64,000 bases of DNA from Camellia lanceoleosa. Its lineage: Eukaryota > Streptophyta > Magnoliopsida > Ericales > Theaceae. Numbering within the stretch: the stretch's first letter is position 1; each line of letters begins with the position of its first letter. The position numbers and the translations under genes are program-made. The notes under the pieces were generated by a model that worked only from the letters and a program-made list of their open reading frames with translations, did no database searches and was not told where the DNA came from. The stretch covers positions 104,558,682 through 104,622,681 of the forward strand of contig CM045762.1 in assembly GCA_025200525.1 (NCBI GenBank), in the 5' to 3' direction. Of this stretch, positions 23,780 through 35,965 are shown in pieces.

Positions 23780-24724
23780 TATGCAAGCAAAACATAAGGA
23801 GGGGAGGCTATCCCCTCCAATTTTGGATCTCAAAATAAGTTTTTCACCACTGAAAAAACCTCTGAAATTCAGTGGTTAAAAGGCCAAAAAAGTTGGTTTG
23901 AAAGTGATGAAAAATGGTACAAAAGCTTAACAAACAAAGGAGCAAGAAGGGTGGACCACCCCCTAACTCAAATGGCCTCAAACCAACACTTTTAAACCAT
24001 AAAAACAAAGTTTTTGACAGTTCAAAATTAGCCCAAAAACAGTTGAAAAAAATGGGAAAACAAAGATACAAAATAAGCTTAAACAAGGTAAGTGCTATAT
24101 CTTTGAAGCAAAGCACAAATTAGGCACAAATTCAAGCTCAAACCTCCTTCTAGACCTCAAACAAGACTCCAAGGAATCTCAGCTCAAAGATGGTCAAGTT
24201 TGATTAAGGGTTGGTATGCAAAAGTATAGAGAAACTACGCAACCAAACACAAAATATCAAGAGAGAAAGAGAGAGAAAGCTAGAGAGAGAGATATTTTTT
24301 TTTTGGTCTAAAATTGCTAACCCTCAAAAATGGGGGAGGAACCTCCCAATATATAGAAAAACAAGTCTTGAGCTTAGGAACATCCTACCATACACGTGTA
24401 TGGAAATGCAGCTCAGTGTCCAACAGCTGGCATAGCTATTAATAAATATCTGGAAAGAGACCCAGACGTCGGCCACCATCGATAATAATCGGCCACCACA
24501 AGCCAAGGCCGATACCAAGGGCTGGCCGACAGTCACCCACTCATCCAGACTTGAAACAACAAGCTTTTGGTCCAAAACAATGCACAAAACAGATAAAGTT
24601 TCAAGGCTCAAAGGCAAGGTACTCCACCAAGGACTTTGAGCACTCAAAACGAACACAAACAAGTGCAATCATTGAGTGCACAAGCGATGACGTCCGAGTC
24701 TTGAGGACGGTCAAAAATGTTTGT
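23780..24724 (-). mobile_element. possible LTR start, minus orientation
   Basis: Read on the minus strand from 24,724, after GGCAAC, the sequence ATTTTTGACCGTCCTCAAGACT resembles the LTR start of E2 (ATTTTGACCAGTCCTAAGACT). A TATA-like TCTATATATTGGGAGG lies near 24,360-24,345, about 370 bp inside. The other end is not found. The stretch 23,900-24,300 holds only Lys/Ser-rich short frames and AG-rich repeats. Confidence 0.3.
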
Positions 24725-24799
24725 GTTGCCATATCAAGCATACTACCATAAGGCTAAGTGCTAACTTAAAATATCTCTTTGAATGTCAGTGAATAAAGG

Positions 24800-25330
24800 T
24801 TATTTCTCTTAAGTTGGGATGATTATGATAAATGCACATATGAGCTTGCTTTTTTAAGTAGCACATATGCAAAACTCTTTTCAAACAAACATAAAATCAA
24901 AGCAATCTAAAGTGATTGACGTAGTCTATACTTATGTGCCTCACATAGTAATGTTAGCATAAAAATCAAAACAAGATCATATAATGTACATAAAAATCAC
25001 ATCAATATTAGTAAAGGCCGATCTTTGATCAGGTGAGTGGGGTACTCAATTCATGACCTTCCCCTCTCATACCTAAGTTCCTGAGCAAGACACTTTGGTT
25101 ATGATGGACAAGTGGCCTTTGGCACGAGTTACGGGTTTCCTAAATTTCTCAAAAATATTTATCTGGTAACTCTGAAATCCAGCAATACAGTCCATTTTTG
25201 GCATCTTTGATGATAAATGGATTTTCTAAAGATTTGCCAGATTCAGACTCTCATTTGTGTTTTTCTGTTTCACATTGCACTTGTGAAACCAGATTCAGAA
25301 CCACTGGAGCTGAATTATAAGGCTATCGTA
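24800..25330 (+). mobile_element. LTR end fragment related to the E1 and E2 LTRs
   Basis: This matches 16.95-17.54 kb on the plus strand (shared CACATAGTAATGTTAGCAT, GATCAGGTGAGTGGGGTACT, CAATTCATGACCTTCCCCTC) and, in reverse complement, 1,090-1,260. Only the last 500 bp of an LTR appears to be present. It lies next to the oppositely oriented LTR-like start at 24,724, so the two form an inverted junction. Confidence 0.5.
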
Positions 25331-25499
25331 TTCGAGGAGCACGAGAAACCAGCTACAATAATAGATAAGAACTCTCATGTAAATGAATATAATATAGTCA
25401 CACAATACATGTTTTTATCCGATTTTATACATTCTTAGATACAACATCTAAGTCAAATGGATGTTTTGTAACTAAAAACATATACAAATGTTATAAATT

Positions 25500-27004
25500 A
25501 AATTGAACACCCTGAGGCTTACATCATGTACAAGGGTATAACCCTTACAAGAATGGCTCACAACCAATAAATAACATAAATGGCCCATGGCCTACAAATA
25601 ACTAAACCACCCTACATGGTTCCGAACACAACTTCATGTCATAGTCCACATGCACACATGTACACCTGAAAAACATTTTCAGCCACGTAGGGTGAGCATA
25701 AAGCTCAATAGAGAATATTTCAAAAACTAAACATTCTCCACCAGCATAAATGATCATGATGCAATATATATGTACAATATGCCCAAATGCATTTTCAAAT
25801 CCATTTGATTCCTCAACAAAATCCTTTCTTTCCAATTACCATAACCTTACGTTTAATCAAAACGTTTTCCGAGTTCAAATAATTTGTTTGATATAAAATC
25901 CTTTCCAAAAACCAATCCAGGTATCTCAATACCAACTAGCAAATACATTGCTAAATCAAATGTGAATACATCGCTAAACAACAGCAAACACATTGCCAAA
26001 ACCTTTTTCCAAAACATCCTTTCGAGCCAAAATGATAAAAAATAAAATGGGTAAATCTCAGCGCTAGTGTTCATACAAGTAACTATACAAGGTCATTTTT
26101 ACCTGTGCTTACCGGAAGGCTCAACACCTACCGCGTGGGTTTAGGTCTTTCACCATGGACACATGAGCCATCTTAATTCTGTTTTAACACCCCCTCATAG
26201 CATTTACCACTTTATTTACCTTTTTCCAATAGCACAACACGTGTGATTCAAAATGTTGTTTTCCAAAACAATGCAAATGTTCTAAAACAAAATGCGAGAA
26301 TTTCCAAAGACCTCCTTCTAAGCATATGGTTTCAAATTCCAAAAATCCATTAGATGCTCTATGATATGAATGATTTCAAATTGCCTAATCTACATGCAAT
26401 TTCTAACACACGGCAATGCTATTCTCTACCGGTAGCCAAAACAATTATCTCTAATGCAATAATTAAAAGATAACAATATAGATATATTTTCCAAAAGAAT
26501 AACAATACCCATTTTCAAAATCCCGTAACCATTTCCTTCCCATCTCTTTCCAACAAAACCATTCACCAAAAATCGATCCAACTCCCAAAACAATATCATT
26601 TAGGATTTTTCTACAAATTAGGGCTTTTCCATTTTTAGAAATCCATATGCAATTTTGATTACCGAAAATAATTGTAGTAGCAAAATCAAAGCCCAACAAT
26701 CCCCTAATTTCACAAAACCCTCAAGCCCAAAATAACATTTCAAAATCAACCAAATGATTACCAAATATAAATAACAAAATATACCACAAATATGCTACCG
26801 AACTCATATTGAGTTTAGGAAATATACCATACCTCTTGGAGCGAAGAGGAGAACTCAAAAAAACTCCAAAGTCGATGAAACCGCGAAACTCTTAGATCAA
26901 AAGAAAGCACTTGATGAGATCTACAACATTTCTCAAGAAACCTAGGTGAAAAAATGGCTCTAGCCAAGGAGATCTAGAGATCAATGTACAAAAAGTTGAG
27001 TTTC

Positions 27005-27058
<54 letters not shown>

Positions 27059-27560
27059 AATAAGAAAAGTGTGTTTAAAGTCAAAAAAAAAAAAAAAATC
27101 AAACCCCCCAAAAAGTAAGGCCCAAAGCCGAACCAAAAATAAGGAAAATACACACAGGGGTCGACCCTCAAGACAGTGGTGTTGTCCCTCAGGAAGAAAA
27201 CACTGAGGTGCTAATGTTTGCAACAGACAAGGGTTAACCCTAGAAACCCGTGGTGTTGACCCTATATTTCAATAGACGACCCAAAAAGAAGACAACAAAT
27301 AAGGGTCGACCTCAGAACTCGTGGTGTCGACCCTATATTTCAGTAAAGACACTATGAGTATGGTAGCAAGGTGGTGTTGACCCCCAGAAAGACTAGGGTT
27401 GACACCAGAACAAAATTTCCAAGCTCCCAAAGAACGTTTCAACAAATACAAGTGCGAACAAACAGTCACAACAAGTCTAAATTGAATTGTACTCCTCCAA
27501 AACCAAGATACAACAACTTAAAAGACTCATAAAATGAAAGTAAAGGAATTAAATACACTC
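25500..27560 (-). mobile_element. probable solo LTR of a Tekay/Del-type family
   Basis: Read on the minus strand this has the same order of modules as the LTRs at 30-37 kb. Near its start (27,420-27,150) is a cluster of GGGTCGACCC-like palindromes, then a CT/AG repeat (27,008-27,055), then CTCCAAGAGGTATGG near 26,845-26,830, which resembles the CTTGAGGTATGG donor-like site of the inner LTR. Further on, short repeats with GGCCATGGGCCATT occur at 25,580. Borders are approximate, and no TG..CA ends or duplication were confirmed. It truncates the protease of E4. Confidence 0.4.
27008..27055. repeat. (AG)n microsatellite
   Basis: A run of about 24 AG dinucleotides. It generates a spurious Ser/Leu-rich frame on the other strand. 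Confidence 0.95.
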
Positions 27561-27569
27561 TCCAATAAT

Positions 27570-27878
27570 TTAAAGGACACAAGTGCTATATAGTGTCTTA
27601 GTGCTGGTATGGACTAACAAAACAATTTTTCTAATTGGGTACTCTAGATTGGCATTAAAGCCAATGAGTGGATAATTAGCTGGCATGAGATCCTTATCCT
27701 TGAGGCCAAGTTTAAGAAAAGTCTTGTAATACATGATTTTTGAAGTGCTTCCTTGATCAATGATGATACACTCAACAAAAAATATGTTTACCCGCAACTC
27801 AACGACCATGGAATCATCATGGGGCAAAGTAAGCCCAACCAAATCATCATTAGAAAAGCCAATTTGGTTAATTGCCAT
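27570..27878 (-). pseudogene. retrotransposon aspartic protease, E4
   Basis: This protease would cleave the gag-pol polyprotein. The minus strand reads LTLPHDDSMVVELRVNIFFV, ECIIIDQGSTSKIMYYKTFL, KLGLKDKDLMPANYPLIGFN and YPIRKIVLLVHTSTKTL, the usual order of a Tat-lineage protease. The active-site motif is DQGST rather than the common DTGSS/DPGSS; the Asp is kept. The frame ends at 27,570 beside an LTR-like segment, so RT and the rest are missing. Confidence 0.75.
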
Positions 27879-28089
27879 CCCTTTGACTCTAGACGAGGCT
27901 GCATGGATCTCTCGGCATATTCACTTGGATTGAATTTACCCTATTCAAAAGTGGGATTCGACAGATCGCTTGGATTATGCCGAGTGGGAGAGAATCAAGT
28001 CATATGGTTAGAGAATTTACTGATGCAATCCTCTTCGGGAGGTAGTCAGCTAGATGACCATCCTTTAGCAAATCCTCCAAGTGATCTAT

Positions 28090-29309
28090 TCAAGCATAGC
28101 ACTTGTTTGTCAAATGATCACAATCTTGATGATATTTGCACCTCTGATCTCTTCTTCTCAGATCAGGGGGTTGAGACATTTTGACTAGCCACTTGAAATA
28201 TATGCAGTGTTTGATCTTTGAGAGGATCTGACTAATCGCCTCTAAAAATTCCATGTACCTTTTTTCAGACTGCTATTGAGGCCTCGAGTTAACTTGTTAC
28301 TGTTCATTTCTTTAGTGTGAACCACGTTGGTTATCCTTTTTGGACCTCTCACTCGGCTCTAGACTTCTTCTTGGCAGTATGACACATTTGCTTGGGGGAA
28401 CAATTGTTAGTAGCTGAGCCACAACTGGTGTGGTCGATTCTGGGGCCTAAAACCTTGCATATATTTGGAGCATGTCATCTTCAACCTTACAATACTCCTC
28501 CACCTTCTTCATCAAAGTCCAAATTGACTTTGGCGGTCTTCGGGCCAAGGTGCTCCAATGTGGGTTGTTTGGGTAGTAGAGTCCCATTTTAAAGGTTGTA
28601 ACAGCCTTGGAATCATTACAATCACCATCAACGAGATTGAAACACTCCTAGTAGCGTGCCCAGTATGCTTGAAGAGCCTCGTTAGGTCCAATCTTCATTG
28701 CCCACAAGGAATCCGCTTGTTTAGGCTGTGTTTCATTAGTGATGAACCTGCCCCGGAAGGATTTCTGGAGTTGGTGTAAGCTCTTAATAGAGGATGGTTC
28801 AAGCTTTTAACACCACCTAAAAGTTAGAGAGCCTAAACTACTTGGAAAAATGTAGCACTTGAGTGCTTCATCATCTGCATACAGCATCATAGCTTGCTTG
28901 CAATGACGTACATAGTTAGTGGGATTCGACTTTCCATCATAGAGTGTAAATGATAAAGCCTTAAACTTCTTGGGCAAGGCAGCCTTTGCTATCCACCGGA
29001 TGAAGGGATTGTGCCTATCTTCTAAATCGAAATCCTCATCATTTTGTTTACGTGTTTGTTGTCATACCCGTGAGGAGTTTTCTTCATTAAACAAGCTTAA
29101 GTCACTATCATGGTTACGTTTCCTAGGCTCGCCTCGAGACGAATCTGTAGAGTTCGCACTGTATCTTCATTGGACATTGGAGGTAGGGATGAAGTTGGTG
29201 GATTGATGTTTAAGACCCGTCACGCGAGAGTTCCATCCGGTTTGGAGGAACCTCCTGGTGCTACGGTGTCCACTTTAATAATTGGAGGATCATTAATTGG
29301 GTCTGCCAT
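28090..29309 (-). pseudogene. gag, E4
   Basis: The minus strand starts MADPINDPPIIKVD at 29,309, only about 20 bp from the primer-binding site. It continues in pieces: HNPFIRWIAKAALPKKFKAL, SFTLYDGKSNPTNYVRHCKQ, AMMLYADDEALKCYIFPSSL, HQLQKSFRGRFITNETQPKQ and ECFNLVDGDCNDSKAVTTFK, then LMKKVEEYCKVEDDMLQ near 28,480. It is clearly homologous to gag of E5 (54.2-54.7 kb), including the TNETQPKQADSL/TNEVQPKQADSL block. Several stops make it defective. The Cys/His-type tail (28,200-28,100) is only weakly visible. Confidence 0.75.
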
Positions 29310-29323
29310 GGATGAGTTTGAAT

Positions 29324-29342
29324 AATCCCACAAATGGTGCCA
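29324..29342 (-). other. primer-binding site of E4
   Basis: On the minus strand TTGGCACCATTTGTGGGAT lies directly inside the LTR, at the place where E5 has TTGGCGCCGTCTGTAGGAA. It would pair with the 3' end of a host tRNA; I do not assign which one. Confidence 0.55.
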
Positions 29343-29344
29343 AT

Positions 29345-29896
29345 TATGAGAAATGGTTTTCCAATACCCCTTCGTCCCAAACAGACCTTTGCTTAATCCT
29401 CACTCCGGTGCCTAAAACAAGAAACACTCTAGTCGGGAGTACCGAAATTATCACTACAACAGTCAAGTCAAATATTGGTTGAGAGAAGATAGATTAGATA
29501 TTGAGAGAGTAGAGTAAGTTTGGGTGATTGTGCGTACCTTTCTTCTTCCATTTACCTTCTTCATATAAAGGTTTGGTGTAGATATTTACTATGTAATTTG
29601 ATCTTTTCATCATAATCATCATAATGTCAGAGCTTATTTTCCTATTACACCTCCAGAAAGGGACGACTTGGGCCAACTTTGACTGGGATAGTATGTCAAA
29701 TTTCCTCTAGTATTTAGCATGAATGTTCTTTGATTTTATCGGCACTGACCACTTGGTGTATCTCCTAGTTGGCGAAAGGGTTACTCAGCGTCAAACTTTT
29801 TGTGACCTAGTGGGCCTAGTTGGATTTAGGCCCATCAATAATGGGTCTGGAAATGCTCTATTTGCCGATTGTAGAATTTTTATACTCGACTTACAC
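29345..29896 (-). mobile_element. 5' LTR of E4
   Basis: The left edge (TATGAGAAATGG) aligns with the E5 LTR edge (TGTGGGGAAGTGG) relative to the PBS. The right edge (CCGATTGTAG..CGACTTACACA) aligns with the E5 LTR end (CCGATTTAG..GGCTCCCACA). The terminal dinucleotides are partly mutated. The middle is diverged. The LTR is about 550 bp against 431 bp in E5. Confidence 0.5.
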
Positions 29897-29901
29897 AAAC
29901 A

Positions 29902-30176
29902 TGTTGTGATGTTTATTATGGAATATCACCAAGTGTGGTAGGTAGATGTGAGTGTGTTAGGTGAGTAGATTAGTGCTATAGTTAGTGCACCATATAGATA
30001 GTGGAAATATATAGTGGTAGATAGTGGAAATATATAATATGTAAGTGGTATATAATGGGTTTAATGGGTTATGATGATGTTTGTAATATCTCCTATATAA
30101 GGAGTGTCATTTGGTCTTGTAATAAAATGAAGATATTGAATACGAATCAATAATATCAATACATTAATTTCCTACA
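29902..30176 (+). mobile_element. short LTR-like remnant, possibly Copia solo LTR
   Basis: The segment begins TGTTGTGATGTTTATTATGG and ends TTTCCTACA. It has a TATA box (CTCCTATATAAGGAG, 30,090-30,104), followed by TCTTGTAATAAAATGAAGAT and an ATCAATAATATCAATACATT tail. This is the layout of small Copia LTRs of plants. Flanking 5-mers (AAACA and GTTAT) do not match, so a clean solo LTR is not proven. Confidence 0.4.
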
Positions 30177-30542
30177 GTTATGTACATTAATAAAAAAAAT
30201 AATAAAAAATAAAAACTATGATACATGTAATAACCCAACCCTCGCATGTGTTTCCGGTATATTTTCAGTCCCTCATTATGCGTATTTATATGCTTATTGT
30301 GAAATTTCACGTGGAATTAAGTTTAATTAAGTGAACCTTATGACTATAGATTCATATCTGTTTAATAAGAAAACATATCTATTACAATTAAAATGTTTGG
30401 ATCAGAAATGAGAGCCTTAGAGGCTGGATAATCCGAAATTGATTTTACATTTGACATCAACATAATTTTTAAGTAATAATAAGCATTTCTGGGAAATTTC
30501 AATTTGGGATGATTAAATGATTAAATTTTGTCCTATTCACCT

Positions 30543-30590
<48 letters not shown>

Positions 30591-31124
30591 CCCTTTACCA
30601 TTTGACTTACAAAATATCTCCTAGAGAGAGTGAGAGGAGAAGAAAATTTGAGAGGAAGAAGAGAGGTCCACAAGGAAGAAATTGGGAAAAATTAAGAGGG
30701 TTTGTAGGGAATTCGACTTAAGGTATGTGCAATCCTTTCACAATTGATCCCTTTCTTGGAATTAAGTAGGAATTCCTCTCTATTATTGTATCGAATGATA
30801 AATTGAGTTGTGGTCTCTTGTGTGGAATTGATTTGGAATTATATTGAGGTATCTAGTGAGAATTAATATCAAGCTTGAGCTTATCTACATGAATAAATGG
30901 TGGTGTGTGTGTATGAGTATGTGTGGAAGATGGAAATATTTTGGAATTAAGTTATGTTGTGAGTTTAAGATTAAAGATTTAGTTCATATTTGGATTGATA
31001 CATGTTTATAGTTTCTATTTACATGATTTTTGAACCATGTTCTTGCCTTAAATGTACCTAATTTGGGCCTTGCTATATATCTACCAAGATGGGTTTTGTA
31101 TGAATTTTCAGACTGTCTGTTCTT

Positions 31125-31280
31125 GCCCAGACCGCACGAGCGGCCACGGGCACCGCACGAGCAGACATGAAGGAAAAAAAAGAGGTTTTCATTCTGCTTT
31201 TGGGCGCTCGAGCGGCCGGGTTCTTCCGCTCGAGCGGAATTGGGCCGCACGAGCGGCCAAAGTGGGCGCACGAGCGGCCA
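31125..31280. repeat. cluster of CCGCWCGAGCGG palindromes, outer LTR
   Basis: Six near-identical 12-mers (CCGCACGAGCGG, GCGCTCGAGCGG, CCGCTCGAGCGG and variants) lie within 150 bp. CCGCTCGAGCGG is a perfect palindrome. Similar clusters occur in the chromovirus LTR (52,345-52,535) and, as CCGCACGTGCGG, in the inner LTR. Confidence 0.85.
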
Positions 31281-33091
31281 ACCCTGTTTCAGCTTATACC
31301 TTGTAACTTTGAAGAAGCATATCTTTTGCATCCGGACTCCGTTTTGAGTGATTCTTGAGCCTAAAACCAAGCCCCGGAAGTCTAGTTTCCAATGGTGGTG
31401 GTCTCACTCCCAAATTCTAAGTATAAAAAATAGTTATGCCTAAATTGGTGACGACTGTTCACTTTCTATTTACCGGGTTTGTACCATTTCTTCGTCTGAA
31501 CCTTTTTCCTATCGATTCCTCCTATCTTCTGATTCATAGATTATAACTTATTAAGGAATAATGATCTTGGGACCACCATGGCTAAGTGATTAATTGATCA
31601 AAGAGAATAAGTAAAGGATCGGTTATAATCCCATATTATGTGTTGTGAACTGTGTTTGTAGGTTGAGACGAGGACATCGTCCCATTACTACCAGAAGCCA
31701 ATCACTGTGAGTAGTAGTACAATACTCGTACATTTACTTACTGTTAATAGTTCTGACAATTAATGCACTATACTTCAAGTAATTATGTCAATATTTATGT
31801 TAATTGGAAACCGCTAGAACTTATGTAAACGTTGAAAGATGTTGCGTGCATCGGCATCACTCTGACAGTACTCTGCACTCCGATTATGGTTAATAGTAAG
31901 CATCAAGGTACTATAATCTGTAAATTGCCTATGACTTCGTATAAGAATGGCACACGAACTATTAAGACTGTAGAATTGGTTGACGAGAAGAAATTGTGAA
32001 TGGTTCTATCCGTAGTAAAGTAATGGTGCATTTACCTTCTGTTCATCGTTAATATTATTGTTCTATTATTTGTGGGACAACTATGTTAACTTATGATAAA
32101 CCATGGAAAACCTAAGAGTATTACAGAGCAGTATATTTGTTATTGTTGATGATGAATACTAACATTTTGTTAGCTGCAAGATAGCTATGTTGATTCACAA
32201 CAAATAAATGGAACGTGTGCGTGTATTGTGGAACTACGGTATCTACGTATCTCTGGAATCGTTTAATCTATAAAATGTATTTACCTTTTGCTAACAATGA
32301 ACAGCAACGTTCTGTTAAACTTATATTAACTATGTTAATTCATGTGAATAATGAAAAGAATGTGTGCACTTTCTGTATGATTCTGAAGTTAATCTGCTCT
32401 AAATGATTTCTAGTATGGAACAAAGTGCTGTATGGAACTAAGTGCTACACTTTGGTGGGAGCCATCTCTAGAATCCGTGCGAGCCACCTCTTGAGTCCAT
32501 ACATATATGAATTGGGCTTAAAGCCGTTCTGTTATATCTGGGCCAATAGGCCGTTCTGTTATTTCTGGGCCAATAGGCTGTTCTGATACATCTGGGCCAA
32601 TAGGCCATTCTGCTATTTCAAGGCCAATAGGCTTGTAATAACCCAACCCTCGCATGTGTTCCCGATATATTTTTAGTCCCTCATTATGCGTATTTATATG
32701 CTTATTATGAAATGTCACGTGGAATTAAGTTTAAATAAGTGAACCTTATGACTATGGATTCATATCTGTTGAATAAGAAGACACATGGGTTCATTTTTGA
32801 CATTTTTATTGGTATGTTTGGAACCTTCTCATTTTATTTTGGGGTGTTGCTTGAGGTGGTAATATGATGATAAAGTAAGATTGGACCAAAAACTTTAATT
32901 CGAATAATTCGTCTACGATCAGCTGGCACTCTTTTGCCTTTTTCTTTTTCCACACTTTGAATTTGGATGTGAGGTTAGAACCGTTGGAAAGCTTAGCTCC
33001 GGGGCTTCAATTTGACCACAAGAATGACCTAAAACGGAGTCCGAATGAGAGAGTTATACCCGTTTGAAGTTTTCACATCTGTGTTGGAAGC

Positions 33092-33145
33092 AGGTCCGCA
33101 CGTGCGGGGATAACGGCGCACGTGCGGGACTGTGCGGGACAGTAG
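33092..33145. repeat. CCGCACGTGCGG palindromes, inner LTR
   Basis: CCGCACGTGCGGGG and GCGCACGTGCGGG, plus a partial third copy, lie within 50 bp. This is the inner-LTR counterpart of the CGAG palindromes of the outer and chromovirus LTRs. Confidence 0.7.
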
Positions 33146-33587
33146 CTCAAAAACGTGATTTTGGACCATTTCTTACATTTTCTTTTCCTCTCTTCTTCTC
33201 CCCTTCTCCATGTCCGAAACCCTAGCCCCCAAAACCTTGATTTCCTCAACTTTTATCAACAATCCACCATGGTTCTTGCATCAAGGATGGAGAACAAGAG
33301 AAGATCAACATTTTCTACCGATTGGATTTCGAAATTTTGGAGGAATCTCATCAAGCTTGCTTGATTCTTGAGGTATGGAATCTTGGGAGTTAAATTGATG
33401 GGTTTAAATGGTGAATTATGAATCCTAGGTGTTTAATCAATGGGAAAATTGGAATAAAAAGTAATGGGTTAATAAATTTGAATTTGTCTTGAAATTTCAA
33501 TATTTTCTTGAAACCCTAGGTTGATTAATGATGATAACCAATGATTTGGCTCAAATTGAAAGTAGAATAATGAAATTGAGATATTGA

Positions 33588-33787
33588 GGCCTCGTTTGGG
33601 AACATGCTAATTTAGTAACTTTTTGGCTATTTAGCTAAAATATGAGCTAAAAAAGCTAGTATGTTTGGGATGACTTTTTGGCTTTTTACGGAAAGATGTG
33701 CAAAAAGTGGAGAGAAAAGAGAATCTTTGACTTTTTGGTATGGGTTGTTGGCTTTTTGGCTAAAAAGGAGGGTTCCCAAACGAAGCC
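33588..33787. mobile_element. 200 bp MITE with GGCCTCGTTTGGGAAC ends
   Basis: Terminal inverted repeats GGCCTCGTTTGGGAAC and GTTCCCAAACGAAGCC bracket an AT-rich centre with internal symmetry (repeated CTTTTTGGCT and AGCTAAAA). Flanking TGA (33,585-33,587 and 33,788-33,790) is a 3 bp duplication. A 3 bp TSD and GTTTGG-type ends fit PIF/Harbinger-like MITEs, though TGA is not the usual TWA target, so the superfamily is open. Confidence 0.8.
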
Positions 33788-35204
33788 TGAATTAGATATG
33801 TACAAGTTTAATTGGAATTTGGAAATGTTTGGAAATTATGTTTAAAATTTGCGAATGAACTTTGTTATGAGCAATGTAAATCATGTTATGATGAGAAAGG
33901 AATTGGGGGAAATGATTTGTTAACGATATAAATGACATAAACTCAGCTATGGAATGTGGAAATGGGATTTAAGAATTCCTCTTGAATTATGTTGAATTAT
34001 ATTTAATGATGTTGAGTTGAATCATGTTGTTTATGTTGAATTGTGGTGATTATGTAGGATGGTATTGACTATGTTGATTTTGATTTTTGTGACATAAAAT
34101 GTGGAGTTTTCCGAAATGGGTTTAATCCCAAATTATTTTGCTAAATACTCGTGGGCTTGCTTAGTTATTAAAATCAAGAGAATGATTTAATGGAGTTTCT
34201 TTATGGAGATAGGAAATGTTTGGTTTTTGGTGAAAACCCTAGACATTCAGGGATTTTTGGAAAAATATGGAAGATGTCCATACAATTCCTTTCTATCTTG
34301 AAATCGAAGTGATTGATTATAAATTCCATATTGTGTTTGCAAGAATGGTAATCTTCTATTTATATATATTGAGATGGAGGAAATTGTGGTATAAATGGAT
34401 GCTTAATGGTGGGCTTGTGAAAAATAATGAAGGAAAGAAAAAAGAACTAATGACTAAGTTATATATGTGTACAGGGCACACTTCAGGAGGGTAGCACTGT
34501 GAGTAGTAATTCTATAGTCGTACGTTCAATTATCGTTAATGATTTTCATTGTTAAGATTATGTTCCTTGCAAGTAATTAAGTTAACATTATGTTGATTGG
34601 GAAATCTAGAGGCATTAGTGAGCAGTACATTTTGTTTACTGTTGAGGATGAATACTAACATTCTGTTATTTACAAGATAGCTTACGAACAAATGGAACAT
34701 ATAAGCAATATGGAACTATGATATCCACGTATCTCTGAACCCATTCAATCGGTAAAATGTGCTTACCTTTTTGTTAATAATTATCAGGAATGTCCTGTTA
34801 AACTTAAGTCAACTATGTTAATATATATATAAACGATCAAACAAAGGTGTATGCTTCTATATGCTACCGATGAATAGATCAAGCGAATTACGCCATTCTT
34901 AATGAATAATTAGCTAAGACCACGGATTGTTTTATACGTTAATACCTGCTAAGTATTATGATAAACAACAGATTGACTTACAGATGGCTCAACCCAAAGA
35001 CATAATTAAATATCGATGACCTTGTCATGTAACCCACATTATGATGTAACATGTTCTGTCTTTGCTAAGTGTACTGTAATGACATGATATAACAAGAAAT
35101 GTTCTATGTTCTAATATGTTACGTTTTGAAGTAATAAACAGTTGGCCATATATGTAAAGTATTCATGACATCCGTAGCACATGACCCTTACCCGGGGGTA
35201 ATAA

Positions 35205-35365
35205 TGCCGTGTTTTCAAGTATGTTACAAGTTCAAGTATGTTTTCAAGTATGTTACAAGTTCAAGTATGTTTTCAAGTATGTTCTCAAGTATGTTACAAG
35301 TTCAAGTATGTTTTCACGTATGTTTTCAAGTATGTTACAAGTTTACGTATGTTATAAGTTCTCAG
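35205..35365. repeat. minisatellite, TTCAAGTATGTTACAAG units
   Basis: About eight imperfect 17 bp units (TTCAAGTATGTTACAAG and TTCAAGTATGTT) are arranged partly as 34 bp doublets inside the inner LTR. Confidence 0.85.
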
Positions 35366-35644
35366 TATCGGGGGATTCCCCTCATGGAACTAACAAGTAT
35401 GCTTTATATTGATTTGTTAGCGCTATCGAAGTGCCACGTATAATCAAGTATGAATTTCGATTTCTGTTTATGATTAAAGTATAATGCATATGTATGAATT
35501 TGTTTCCGTTTATGGTATGACATGATATGAATGGTTTGGTCTGTAAGACCTATTAATTACTGGTATGGAACAAAGTGCTACTTGGAACTAAGTGCTATAT
35601 TGTGAGCCACCTCTAGAGTCCATGTGAGACACCTCTTGAATTCA

Positions 35645-35965
35645 TACAATCTTTCAAGGGCTTCATGCCAACTTTTCAAGGGCTTAATGCCAACCTTTCA
35701 AGGGCTTCATGCCAACTTTTCAAGGGCTTAATGCCAAGCTTTCAAGGGCTTCATGCCAACTTTTCAAGGGCTTAATGCCAATCTTTCAAGGGCTTCATGC
35801 CAACTTTTCAAGGGCTTAATGCCAATCCTTCAAGGGCTTCATGCCATATGTTCAAGGGCTATATGCCAACATGTTTAAAAGTTTAATGCTAATATGTTCA
35901 AGGGCTATCGCCACTTTGTTCAAGGGATTAAAGCCATTATGTTCCAAGATATTATGTTTCACGTC
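35645..35965. repeat. minisatellite, TCAAGGGCTTMATGCCAAC units
   Basis: Roughly thirteen 22 bp units alternate TTTCAAGGGCTTCATGCCAAC and TTTCAAGGGCTTAATGCCAA. Each carries a GGGC-N4-GCC core. It ends 130 bp before a conserved TATTATTCACTGAGCTTCGC block. The units differ by point changes and are directly adjacent, so this is not a CRISPR array. Confidence 0.9.

Noticed and set aside
23165..24123. Several open frames with hydrophobic stretches
   Set aside because: Frames on both strands overlap, contain no recognisable domains and lie in LTR-like or decayed sequence; only the helix-rich plus-strand remnant was kept at low confidence.
26981..27223. Hydrophobic Ser/Leu repeat protein with apparent membrane segment
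   Set aside because: Created by the (AG)n microsatellite read on the other strand.
35645..35965. Regular short repeats with spacers, CRISPR-like at first sight
   Set aside because: Units are directly adjacent tandem copies with point differences, no unique spacers, inside a plant LTR. It is a minisatellite.
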